Part shown: in pieces, positions 1 to 6,494 of the stretch | Layout: every line of letters begins with the position of its first letter | Position numbering within the stretch: the first letter of the stretch is position 1 | From: Nocardioides sp. Root240 | Lineage (GTDB): Bacteria > Actinomycetota > Actinomycetes > Propionibacteriales > Nocardioidaceae | NCBI RefSeq assembly: GCF_001428825.1 | Contig: NZ_LMIT01000015.1 | Location: 161-49,045, forward strand | Reading direction: 5' to 3' | Length of the DNA stretch: 48,885 bases | Position numbers and translations under genes: made by a program | The notes under the pieces: generated by a model | What the model was told of the DNA's origin: nothing | What the model saw: the letters and a program-made list of their open reading frames with translations, nothing else | Databases searched by the model: none

Positions 1-319
1 CTTTTCGGATCTGTCGCGCCGGGAGTTGCACGGGCGGGATGCACCGTGCTGGGGCGGTCTCGCTTACCCCGGGCATACCTCCGTCCGGTGGTGAAGCCGC
101 GGAGGGCCTCCCGGGTGCTCCGGCCGAGGCGGTCCGAGGCCTCGGTCTCGAGGCCGGGTTTCAGGGCAGGGCCACGGCTGGGGTCGTTCGACCGATCCAG
201 ACCGGCCCGGTCCCCCGACGTGCCGGGGATCGCGCCACCTCACACCCGGAGACGGCCCGTCCTGGGACTCGGCCGTTGGATCGAGGGTGTGCGCGCCGTG
301 GTGCACTGACCTGCGGGCG
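1..319. other. gene-free left edge
   Basis: I see no convincing gene here. The open frames on both strands are arginine- and proline-rich, start in poor contexts and match no family I recognise, as expected for chance frames in GC-rich DNA. No hairpin with a T-run, repeat copy or RNA gene was recognised. It is the 3' flank of the HxlR gene. Confidence 0.5.
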
Positions 320-682
320 TCAGCGGCTGTCGTACTCGTCGCGGGCACGCAGGACTGTCTCGACGTGTTCTTCGGCCCAGCGACCGAGTGCGGCGAGCGG
401 CTCGCGCAGCGTCCGCCCGAGCGCGGTGAGCTCGTACTCCACGCGTGGCGGCATCTCGTTGTACATGGTGCGGGTCAGGATCCCGTCGCGCTCGAGGTCG
501 CGGAGGGTGTCGGTGAGGACCTTCCCGCTGATGCCGTCGACGGTCTCGCGGAGCGCGCCGAACCGCAGCGGCCCTTCGGCGAGCGCGATCACGATCATCG
601 CGGTCCACTTGTTCGCGATCTTCGCCAGAGAGGTCCGTGAAGGGCAGGTCGCGACCATGACGTCCCAGGGTCGGTCGGACAT
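320..682 (-). CDS. HxlR-family transcriptional regulator
   Basis: A 120-residue winged-helix DNA-binding protein of the HxlR type (MarR-like fold, usual length 100-130). The family signature is clear: an N-terminal Cys (VATCPS), then NKWTAMIVIALAEGPLRF, the recognition region DGISGKVLTDTLRDLERDG, and the wing with PPRVEYELTALGRTL. The single Cys near the N terminus is where many family members sense redox or electrophile stress. I place the start at the Met of MSDRPW because an AAGGAG box lies 6 bases upstream; the longer frame to 709 has no such site. It is divergent from the NTF2-like gene at 779, and an inverted repeat lies between them, so it probably controls that gene and itself. Confidence 0.9.
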   Translation of the reverse strand: MSDRPWDVMVATCPSRTSLAKIANKWTAMIVIALAEGPLRFGALRETVDGISGKVLTDTLRDLERDGILTRTMYNEMPPRVEYELTALGRTLREPLAALGRWAEEHVETVLRARDEYDSR

Positions 683-728
683 CGAGAACTCCTTCGGTGG
701 ACAAGCCATTAGTTACGTTGAGGTGACA

Positions 729-745
729 GGTTACCGGATGTAACC
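729..745. promoter_or_regulatory. inverted repeat, probable HxlR operator
   Basis: GGTTAC-CGGAT-GTAACC is a perfect 6-bp inverted repeat with a 5-bp spacer in the 96-bp gap between the divergent HxlR and NTF2-like genes. A related GTTAC half-site lies just to its left (about 712-716). HxlR proteins commonly bind such repeats next to their own genes. Assignment to this regulator is inferred from position. Confidence 0.55.
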
Positions 746-778
746 ATCGGGTCTCACCCGGAACCTGAGGAGATCAAG

Positions 779-1180
779 ATGTCCGAGCAGACCCCCGCCG
801 CCGTGGCGGCCACCTACTTCGACGCACTCGGCCGCGGCGACGTCCCGGCAGCCATCGCGCAGTTCGACGAGGCCGTGGTCTGGCACCAGCCCGGTGCGAA
901 CCAGTTCAGTGGTGACCACGTCGGCATCGGCGGCGTGGGTGCCTTGCTGGGCGGGATGATGGAGACCAGTCAGGGCAGCTTCCAGCTTGCTGTGACCGGA
1001 CCGGCGATGGTCAACGGGGACCTCGTCGCCGTACCGGTCCGCTTCACGGGGCATCGCGACGGGGTGTCGATGGACATGGCCGGCGTGGACCTCTTGACCG
1101 TCCGCGGCGGCAGGATCGTCGAGGTGCACCTCTTCTCCGAGGACGGTGCAGCTGAGGACCAGTTCTGGGGACGTCCCTGA
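779..1180 (+). CDS. NTF2-like / SnoaL-like small protein
   Basis: A 133-residue single-domain protein of the nuclear-transport-factor-2 / SnoaL superfamily. It opens with the typical helix (AAVAATYFDALGRGDVPAAIAQF), has the buried WHQPG strand, and ends with DLLTVRGGRIVEVHLFSE, the conserved closing strands. Members act as small cyclases, isomerases or ligand-binding proteins; the substrate cannot be read from the sequence. ATG is preceded by GAGGAG. It is divergent from the HxlR gene, and its stop is followed after 2 bases by the GTG of a truncated UvrA-like reading frame, suggesting that it was once the first gene of a two-gene unit. Confidence 0.85.
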   Translation: MSEQTPAAVAATYFDALGRGDVPAAIAQFDEAVVWHQPGANQFSGDHVGIGGVGALLGGMMETSQGSFQLAVTGPAMVNGDLVAVPVRFTGHRDGVSMDMAGVDLLTVRGGRIVEVHLFSEDGAAEDQFWGRP

Positions 1181-1182
1181 CC

Positions 1183-1320
1183 GTGGAGGACCAGGTGAAG
1201 CACACGCCGAGACCTGCACCGACCGCTGTGCTGGTGCGGGGCGCCCGCGGGCACAACCTGAAGAACGTGTCGGTGGACGTTCCGCTCGACGGGACTGCTG
1301 CACCAATGGGCGGCAGTTGA
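1183..1320 (+). pseudogene. 5' stub of a UvrA-like ABC ATPase gene
   Basis: A 45-codon frame beginning GTG two bases after the NTF2-like stop. Residues 15-37 (TAVLVRGARGHNLKNV then SVDVPLD) match the N terminus of UvrA and UvrA-like drug-resistance ABC proteins, which normally continue into the Walker A loop GVSGSGKSS within about 10 residues. Here the match stops at PLDG, eight unrelated residues follow, and a TGA ends the frame. About 95% of the gene is therefore missing. The loss looks like a deletion joining the 5' end to unrelated DNA. A 45-residue functional peptide is possible but unlikely. Confidence 0.6.
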
Positions 1321-1528
1321 CCTGCGCCCCTGAGGTGGCGGCGCTGGGAGGACCTTCGAATCCCTCACCTCCACCACAGCAGGCAGATGGGCACCGTCCT
1401 TGACGAGGATGGGTGCCCATTCGTCATCTGTGGGCGGATCTCGGATGCCGTGGACCCAACGACCTCCTTGCCGAATCACATGCGGAAGAATCCGGCCGGT
1501 CGACAGCCGAGGACAAGGGGAGCATGGC
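1321..1528 (+). other. gap downstream of the uvrA stub
   Basis: No gene recognised. At 1355-1376 the sequence TTCGAATCCCTC followed by CTCCACCA resembles the T-loop and 3' end of a tRNA, but the upstream five bases do not pair with the downstream five, and no D or anticodon arm precedes it. At most it is a decayed attachment-site-like scar at the edge of the deletion that removed the UvrA-like gene. A GGGGAG ribosome binding site for the next gene ends the gap. Confidence 0.3.
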
Positions 1529-1924
1529 GTGAGCGATTACCGCTGGGAGCCGAGAAGGAAAGTCTGGACCCGCCCCGACCGCAAGGGTCCCCGACGGGCG
1601 GTCCTGTCAGCGAACCTGGCTGCCCTCCGCGATCCCGCTCCCGTCGAGTCCCACCCTCTCGCCACGACTGCCACCCGGGCAAAGGCCCTCGACCAGGCGA
1701 TCGAAGAGGCTGTCCTCTCCGGGAGCGTCGTCCTGCAGAAGAGCGAGAGGTCGGCGATCCTCAGTCAGAAGAAGCCCATCACTCACTGGTGGCACATCGC
1801 CCTGTGCATCTTCACGGCCGGACTCTGGCTCACTCCGTACCTGATCATCGCCGTCACGCGAGGCGACATCCGTTACCGCCTCGAGGTCGACCAGTGGGGC
1901 CACGTGTGGCCCCAGCTCGCCTGA
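1529..1924 (+). CDS. small membrane protein of unknown function
   Basis: A 131-residue protein that I do not recognise. I start it at GTG 1529 (VSDYRWEPRR) because AAGGGGAGC lies just upstream; the in-frame ATG at 1400 gives a low-complexity leader. The N-terminal half is charged and helical (TRAKALDQAIEEAVLSGSVV). One clear hydrophobic segment at about residues 88-110 (WWHIALCIFTAGLWLTPYLI) is followed by a short polar tail ending VDQWGHVWPQLA. Likely a single-pass or hairpin inner-membrane protein. It is convergent with the GMC oxidoreductase gene, 28 bases away, and no operon partner is evident. Confidence 0.65.
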   Translation: MSDYRWEPRRKVWTRPDRKGPRRAVLSANLAALRDPAPVESHPLATTATRAKALDQAIEEAVLSGSVVLQKSERSAILSQKKPITHWWHIALCIFTAGLWLTPYLIIAVTRGDIRYRLEVDQWGHVWPQLA

Positions 1925-1952
1925 CCGTCGAGGGCGCTGGACCCCTCGCCGG

Positions 1953-3593
1953 TCAGGCCCGCCCGAGGATGAAGTCCGACGCGCGCTCGCCGATCATGTA
2001 GCAGGGCGCGTTGGTGTTGCCGCCGGTGATGCTCGGCATGATCGAGGCGTCCGCGACGCGGAGACCCTCGATGCCGCGGACCTTCAGGTCCGGGCCGACG
2101 ACGGCGCGCTCGTCGACGCCCATGCGACAGGTGCCGACGGCGTGCATGACCGAGACGGCGCGGCGGCGGATCTCCTCCGGGTCGTCCTTGGTGACGGCCG
2201 GGCCGGGGTAGATCTCCTCCTTCACCGACGAGCCGAAGACCGAGCTGGCCATGATCGCGCGGGCCATCTCGGTGCCCTCGGCGAGGACCTTGAGGTCGTC
2301 GGCCTCGGTGAGGTAGCCGTAGTCGATGAGCGGCGCGGCGGTCGGGTCGGTCGACGCGAGGCGGATCGTGCCGCGGCTCTTCGGGTAGATCAGCGTGGAG
2401 AAGACACCGAGCGACGGACGCGGGTCGGGCTTCTGCTTGCCGTGGTCGCCGGCGCCCGGGTTGGGGTAGCTCCACGGGATGGCGTGCAGCTGGATGTCCG
2501 GTACGTCGGTCGCGAGCGAGCTGCGCACGAAGCCCACCGACTCGAAGATCGAGTGGTTGAGGAAGGTGTCCTGGCCGAACATGTTCCTGACCATGCCCTT
2601 GAGGAAGTACGCCGGCGTCGACCTGAGGTTGATGGTCGAGAGCTGGAACGACAGCGGGTGGAACATGTGGTCGTGCAGGTTGTCGCCGACCGGCAGGTCC
2701 GCGACGCAGTCGATGCCGAGGCTCGCCAGGTGGGCAGCGGGACCGATGCCGGAGAGCATGAGCAGCTGCGGGCTGTTGACGAAGCCGCCGGAGAGGATGA
2801 CCTCCTTGCCGGCCCGGATGGTGCGGCGGCCGCCGCCGCGGCCCTGGTCGATGACCTCGACGCCGACGGCGCGGGTGCCCTCGAGCACGACCTTCGTGGC
2901 GAGGACCTCGGTCTGCACCTCGAGGGTGCGGGGTGCGAGGTCGTGGACGTAGCCGCGGGTGGAGGAGTAGCGCACGCCGTCGCGCACGTTCTCCTGCATG
3001 ATGGAGATGCCCTCCTGCTCCGCGCCGTTGTAGTCGTCGTTGATCTTGACGCCGAGGGCCTCGGAGGTCGCCTGGATGAACTGGTGCGTGCCCTCCTGGA
3101 TGATCCGGCTGCGGGAGACCTTGATCGGCCCGCCCGCGCCGCGGTAGGCGTTCTCTCCGTCCTCGAAGTCCTCGGAGCGCTTGTAGGCCGCGTTGACGCT
3201 GTCGGCGTCCCAGCCGACGTTGCCCTCGGCGGCCCAGGAGTCGAAGTTGGCGCGGTTGCCGCGCACGTAGACCATGCCGTTGACCGAGCTCGAGCCGCCC
3301 ATCACCTTGCCGCGGGTCACGAGCATCTCGCGGCCGCCGGCGCTGGTCTGCGGGGTCGACTTGTAGCCCCAGTCGAAGCCCTTCTCGAGCCGCTCGTCGA
3401 AGTGCATCGGTGCGCACATGCCGGGCTTGCGGGTCATGTAGCCGTGCATGCCCTTGGCGTCGGACTTGCCGGCCTCCAGCATGATCACGCTCGCGCCGGA
3501 CTCGGCGAGGCGTGCCGCGACCGCGGCACCGGAGCTGCCCGAGCCCACCACGATGTAGTCGGCTTCGTTGCTGTACGTCGGGCGCTTGGCCAT
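1953..3593 (-). CDS. GMC-family FAD-dependent oxidoreductase
   Basis: A 546-residue glucose-methanol-choline oxidoreductase, of the choline dehydrogenase / alcohol dehydrogenase type. The FAD-binding Rossmann motif is near the N terminus (DYIVVGSGSSGAAVAARLAE), followed by the GMC signature VTRGKVMGGSSSVNGMVYVR, a second signature region ILSGGFVNSPQLLMLSGIGP, and the C-terminal catalytic region HAVGTCRMG then GNTNAP. It oxidises an alcohol and passes electrons to FAD; whether the acceptor is oxygen or a quinone is not visible. There is no signal peptide. Start chosen at MAKRP, with GGAG 7 bases upstream. It is divergent from two paralogous membrane proteins, and the gap carries two copies of the TATTGAGAC operator, so it is probably induced with the lipid catabolic genes. 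Confidence 0.92.
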   Translation of the reverse strand: MAKRPTYSNEADYIVVGSGSSGAAVAARLAESGASVIMLEAGKSDAKGMHGYMTRKPGMCAPMHFDERLEKGFDWGYKSTPQTSAGGREMLVTRGKVMGGSSSVNGMVYVRGNRANFDSWAAEGNVGWDADSVNAAYKRSEDFEDGENAYRGAGGPIKVSRSRIIQEGTHQFIQATSEALGVKINDDYNGAEQEGISIMQENVRDGVRYSSTRGYVHDLAPRTLEVQTEVLATKVVLEGTRAVGVEVIDQGRGGGRRTIRAGKEVILSGGFVNSPQLLMLSGIGPAAHLASLGIDCVADLPVGDNLHDHMFHPLSFQLSTINLRSTPAYFLKGMVRNMFGQDTFLNHSIFESVGFVRSSLATDVPDIQLHAIPWSYPNPGAGDHGKQKPDPRPSLGVFSTLIYPKSRGTIRLASTDPTAAPLIDYGYLTEADDLKVLAEGTEMARAIMASSVFGSSVKEEIYPGPAVTKDDPEEIRRRAVSVMHAVGTCRMGVDERAVVGPDLKVRGIEGLRVADASIMPSITGGNTNAPCYMIGERASDFILGRA

Positions 3594-3632
3594 GTCGGGC
3601 TCCATTCAGTGCGGTCGTGCGTGCCCCACTAT

Positions 3633-3655
3633 TATTGAGATGCACCGTCGAAAAA
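3633..3655. promoter_or_regulatory. TATTGAGAC operator, copy 1
   Basis: TATTGAGAT-N7-CGAAAAA, in the gap in front of the minus-strand GMC gene (start 40 bases away). It is one of twelve copies of the 23-bp element in the window. On the minus strand a TAATAG -10-like box overlaps its end. Confidence 0.6.
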
Positions 3656-3656
3656 A

Positions 3657-3680
3657 CAAGCAGTCGGCAACGACTGCTTG
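3657..3680. repeat. perfect 10-bp inverted repeat between two operator copies
   Basis: CAAGCAGTCG-GCAA-CGACTGCTTG is a perfect hairpin or operator exactly between operator copies 1 and 2 in the GMC/membrane-protein gap. There is no T-run to make it a terminator of a known gene, and its place in a divergent promoter gap favours a binding site for a second regulator. Confidence 0.6.
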
Positions 3681-3694
3681 ACCGACGCCGACAT

Positions 3695-3717
3695 TTTAGA
3701 GACGGTAAGCCTGAAAA
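3695..3717. promoter_or_regulatory. TATTGAGAC operator, copy 2
   Basis: TTTAGAGAC-N7-CTGAAAA, 27 bases before the GTG start of the membrane-protein pair. It is a weaker match than most copies but keeps GAGAC and the A-rich right half at the same spacing. Confidence 0.5.
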
Positions 3718-3744
3718 AGAACGGTCCGGGCGCCAGGAGGCACG

Positions 3745-4449
3745 GTGTACGACGCAACTGACGTCTTCGAGGCGGTGGACGACAACGTCGTCCTCTTCCT
3801 CGTGCTCGGCGCCGGCGCGCTGGCCTGCAACTGGTACTACTTCTTCGCCTGTGCGCGGCTGGCCCGCCGCGACCGCTGCGCGCCGATGGCGCTGTGGGCG
3901 ACGACCGTGTTCATCGGTCACGATGCCAGCTACCTGCTCAACTACGACGACTGGTTCGTGACCTACGACCACTGGTTCCCGAAGCTGTTCTGGGTCGGGC
4001 TGATCGTCACGAACCTGTTCGAGATGGTCTTCTTCGTCCAGACCGTGCGGTACGGACGTCGCGAGCTCGCACCCCGGATGACCCAGAAGCAGTGGATCGC
4101 CTACTGCGTCGGTGCCCTCGTCACGGGCGTCGTGTTCTGGTCGGTGACGCGGACCTACCTCGACGACCCGCTCTACCTGATGACCTTCCTGGTCACCTTC
4201 GGCATGTGCGCGCCGGCGACCTTCGCGTTCATGGTGCGCCGCGGCGACCGCACCGGTGTGGGCGCCGACCAGCTGTGGGCCTACCTCGGCATCGGCGTCT
4301 TCTACATCGCTCTCACGACGGTCGTCCTCGGCGGCGCCTTCCGCGACCCGGTCTGGTTGCTCGGCAGCGTCGTCTGCGTCGCGCTGAGCGTCGGCCTGAT
4401 CGCGCTGTACCGGCGGCTGCCGGCCCCCGGCTCGGTGGGCGTGGCGTGA
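3745..4449 (+). CDS. multi-pass membrane protein, paralogue 1 of a DDW/YDHW family
   Basis: A 234-residue integral membrane protein with about seven hydrophobic segments, belonging to no family I can name. It is a paralogue of the next gene and of the protein at 16096-16803. The three share an ordered set of polar residues in or next to membrane segments: HD in segment 2 (FIGHDASYLLNY), then DDWF and YDHW in the following loop, a Glu in segment 3 (NLFEMVFFVQTVRYG), and DDPLYL before segment 5. Conserved His, Asp, Glu and Trp suggest an intramembrane enzyme or cofactor-binding subunit, not a transporter; this is inference. GTG start with AGGAGG upstream. It overlaps the next gene by 4 bp and is divergent from the GMC oxidoreductase. 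Confidence 0.8.
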   Translation: MYDATDVFEAVDDNVVLFLVLGAGALACNWYYFFACARLARRDRCAPMALWATTVFIGHDASYLLNYDDWFVTYDHWFPKLFWVGLIVTNLFEMVFFVQTVRYGRRELAPRMTQKQWIAYCVGALVTGVVFWSVTRTYLDDPLYLMTFLVTFGMCAPATFAFMVRRGDRTGVGADQLWAYLGIGVFYIALTTVVLGGAFRDPVWLLGSVVCVALSVGLIALYRRLPAPGSVGVA

Positions 4450-5165
4450 CCTACGACCCGCACTCCGCCCTCGCGGCGATCGACGACCACCTCGTGCCCG
4501 TCCTCGGGTTCTTCTCGATCGTGGCGGTGGCGACGTTCACCTACCTCGTCACCTCCTTCCGCGTGGCCGTGCGGGACCGGGCCTACGCCTGCGCACTGCC
4601 GGCGGTCGGCTGGTTCGCGGTCCACGACCTCGGCTTCGTCCTGCAGTACGACGACTGGTTCCACACCTACGACCACTGGTGGGTCAAGGCGTGGTGGGTC
4701 GCGCTGGTCGCGACCAGCCTCATCGAGCTTGCCCTCGTCGGCCTGGTGGTCAGGTACGGGCACGCCGAGCTGGCGCCGCACCTGTCACCACGGGCGTTCG
4801 CGCTCGGCGTGACGGGAGCGGTTCTCGGCATGACGGCGCTGTGGGTCCTGGTGAAGCGGTCGATCGACGACGACCTCTACCTGATCTCCTTCCCGATCAC
4901 GGCCTTCTGGGCGGTGCCCTTCGGGACGGCGCTGCTGCTCCGCCGACGCACCCGGCGCGGTCAGTCGGTCGTCCAGCCGGCGTGCGTCGCGATCATCGTG
5001 GCCGGATTCCAGGGCGCCCTCTGGTACGTCGACGACTTCTTCCGCTCCTGGGAGTTCGTCGGCTTCACGCTCGCCGCCGTGGCCTGGTCGCTCGCGAACG
5101 TGTGGCTCGTCCGCACCCTGCCCGCGTGGCGCCCGGGGGAGGGCGCGTCGGCGTACGACTGGTGA
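4446..5165 (+). CDS. multi-pass membrane protein, paralogue 2 of a DDW/YDHW family
   Basis: A 239-residue membrane protein translated from a GTG that overlaps the previous stop (GTGA), so the two are translationally coupled and probably form a heteromeric complex. It retains the family residues of its upstream paralogue: HD (FAVHDLGFVLQ), YDDWFHTYDHWW, a Glu in the next segment (SLIELALVGLVVRYGHAEL), and DDDLYLISFPIT. About seven hydrophobic segments are visible and the tail is short and polar. The function is unknown. Its neighbour across the promoter gap is an FAD oxidoreductase, the same kind of pairing seen for the third paralogue. A strong hairpin follows the stop. Confidence 0.8.
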   Translation: MTYDPHSALAAIDDHLVPVLGFFSIVAVATFTYLVTSFRVAVRDRAYACALPAVGWFAVHDLGFVLQYDDWFHTYDHWWVKAWWVALVATSLIELALVGLVVRYGHAELAPHLSPRAFALGVTGAVLGMTALWVLVKRSIDDDLYLISFPITAFWAVPFGTALLLRRRTRRGQSVVQPACVAIIVAGFQGALWYVDDFFRSWEFVGFTLAAVAWSLANVWLVRTLPAWRPGEGASAYDW

Positions 5166-5179
5166 GACCCCCAGACAGG

Positions 5180-5222
5180 ACGACGCCCCGCGACGGGCCT
5201 GCCGGCCGCCGCGGGGCGTCGT
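5180..5222 (+). terminator. hairpin after the membrane-protein pair
   Basis: ACGACGCCCCGCG pairs perfectly with CGCGGGGCGTCGT across a 17-nt loop, 14 bases after the stop codon. The T-run is poor (GTTCG), which is common in GC-rich actinobacteria. It separates this unit from the convergent small gene at 5248. Confidence 0.65.
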
Positions 5223-5247
5223 TCGATCTCGAGGGTCAGCTCGAGGG

Positions 5248-5610
5248 TCAGGCAGCGTGCGAGGTGGGGTCCTGCTGGGCGCGCGGGTGCGTGAGCACGA
5301 GGCCGGAGATCTCGTCGCCGCAGGCGTCCGCGGCCATCGACGCCACCCCGGCGGCGTCGCCGTGGCCCACGATGACGATCGGGAGGCCCGGGAAGTCGGC
5401 GGCCGCGTCGTCCACCGTGCGGAGCACCTCGCCGACGGCGGAGGTGAGCATCCGGTCGCTCACGTCGACCTCGCACGTGAGGGTGACGGCGCCGGCGAGC
5501 ACGACGTTGTCGACCGCGGCGTCGCACTGGCGCAGTGCGTGCGTGGGGGCAACCAGGACGACGAGCATGCGGGGGGTGGCCGCCTCGTCCCGAATCACGT
5601 GCACAGTCAT
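5248..5610 (-). CDS. small hydrolase-like protein, function unknown
   Basis: A 120-residue soluble protein. It contains a segment like the nucleophile elbow of alpha/beta hydrolases (LPIVIVGHGDAAGVASMAA), with Asp where the catalytic Ser would be, followed by a strand (ISGLVLTHP). The protein is half the size of a hydrolase domain and lacks an obvious His box, so it is either a truncated relative or a chance resemblance. The ATG is preceded by GAGGAAAGG. It lies 6 bases downstream of the SGNH-like gene on the same strand and is probably co-transcribed with it. Confidence 0.6.
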   Translation of the reverse strand: MTVHVIRDEAATPRMLVVLVAPTHALRQCDAAVDNVVLAGAVTLTCEVDVSDRMLTSAVGEVLRTVDDAAADFPGLPIVIVGHGDAAGVASMAADACGDEISGLVLTHPRAQQDPTSHAA

Positions 5611-5616
5611 GGCAGT

Positions 5617-6342
5617 TCACCTTTCCTCGTCCGGCCGGAGCGGGAGCCCCCGGCCTGCTCCGTAGTCTGTGACGGTCGTCATAGGCGAGGCATGGTGGGG
5701 AGTACGTAGATCACTACGTAGGTCCGTGGCGACGGCGAGCCCGTGCTCGCCGAGCAGCTCGGCCACCTCGTCGAGCAGGGCCTGGTGGCCGAGCTCCGAA
5801 GGCAGGGCGCCCGGCACCGACCAGAACTCGGCGTCCTCCGTGCCCGGGTGGGCGGCCAGGTCGAGCAACGCGCCGCCGAACCGCAGGTGCGCCTCGTCGA
5901 GGGCCGCGTTCGCCGCAGCGACGCGGGCGGCAGCGCCGGCCGCCGACGGCAGCCGGGACAGGACCAGCAGCGCGCCGTCGCGGACCAGCGCGGCGCAGGC
6001 GTCGAGCAGGTCGCGCCGGAAGGCCGTGGCGTCCCAGTCGGCGGAGCGGAGGTCGTGCCCGCCGACGGTCAGCAGGACGACGTGCGCGCGGTGGGCCACG
6101 GCGTCGAAGGCCTGCCTGCGCAGCACGTCGGCGACGCGCGAGCCCGGCGTGGCGGCGGCGTGGAACGAGAGGTCGTGGTCCTGGCCGACCGCATGGGCGA
6201 GCAGCCAAGCCCACCCGTCCGGTACGACGCCGGCGAGCTCGTCCCCGAGCGCGGCCAGCCGCACGTACCCGCGCAGCCTGCCCGTCGCGTCGGTCCGCGC
6301 GGGCACCCGCACGGTGCGTTGCCCGGTGTCTCGTCGGCCCAT
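5617..6342 (-). CDS. degenerate SGNH-hydrolase-like protein
   Basis: A 241-residue protein with the layout of an SGNH/GDSL esterase: block I at LAALGDELAGVVPDGWAWLL, block III at VVLLTVGGHDLRS, and a block V-like region near PSELGHQALLDEVAELL. The Ser of block I is Glu here (GDE for GDS), the block III Asn is replaced (GGHD for GxND) and block V lacks the usual Asp, keeping only the His. It may therefore not be a working esterase by the usual mechanism. Start at MGRRDTG, where GAGG lies upstream. It is divergent from the large LuxR regulator at 6495 and is probably regulated by it. Confidence 0.65.
   Translation of the reverse strand: MGRRDTGQRTVRVPARTDATGRLRGYVRLAALGDELAGVVPDGWAWLLAHAVGQDHDLSFHAAATPGSRVADVLRRQAFDAVAHRAHVVLLTVGGHDLRSADWDATAFRRDLLDACAALVRDGALLVLSRLPSAAGAAARVAAANAALDEAHLRFGGALLDLAAHPGTEDAEFWSVPGALPSELGHQALLDEVAELLGEHGLAVATDLRSDLRTPHHASPMTTVTDYGAGRGLPLRPDEER
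5703..5720. promoter_or_regulatory. TACGTAG inverted repeat
   Basis: TACGTAG-ATCA-CTACGTA is a perfect inverted repeat inside the 3' end of the SGNH-like gene, about 93 bases upstream of the small gene at 5610. The same core (CTACGTAG) recurs in the SGNH/LuxR promoter gap at 6411-6418. It is a candidate binding site for the adjacent LuxR-type regulator. Confidence 0.4.
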
Positions 6343-6410
6343 CGTCCTCACATCCTTCGCGCCTGGATGCCCACCGTCCTTCCAGCGGTCCCATCGACAC
6401 ATGCGGGCTA

Positions 6411-6418
6411 CTACGTAG
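6411..6418. promoter_or_regulatory. CTACGTAG box in the SGNH/LuxR gap
   Basis: The 8-bp palindrome CTACGTAG (extended CTACTACGTAGGAG) lies in the 152-bp divergent gap, 69 bases from the SGNH start and 77 bases from the LuxR start. It matches the half-site of the repeat at 5703-5720. Confidence 0.4.
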
Positions 6419-6494
6419 GAGGCTGCGCAAGAACGCCTGTCCGCCACCGGCGGGCGCGCTTGCGTGGGTGGGTGCGGCCGTGTGAGATGGGCGC

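Noticed and set aside
1355..1376. Possible tRNA gene end (TTCGAATCC...CTCCACCA)
   Set aside because: The T-stem does not pair and no D or anticodon arms precede it, so it is not called as a tRNA; it is kept only as part of a deletion-scar hypothesis.
1873..3972. A 699-codon open frame on the minus strand overlapping the GMC gene
   Set aside because: Its translation is Arg/Gly-rich low complexity and shows no family motif, while the overlapping frame encodes a full GMC oxidoreductase with FAD and catalytic motifs.
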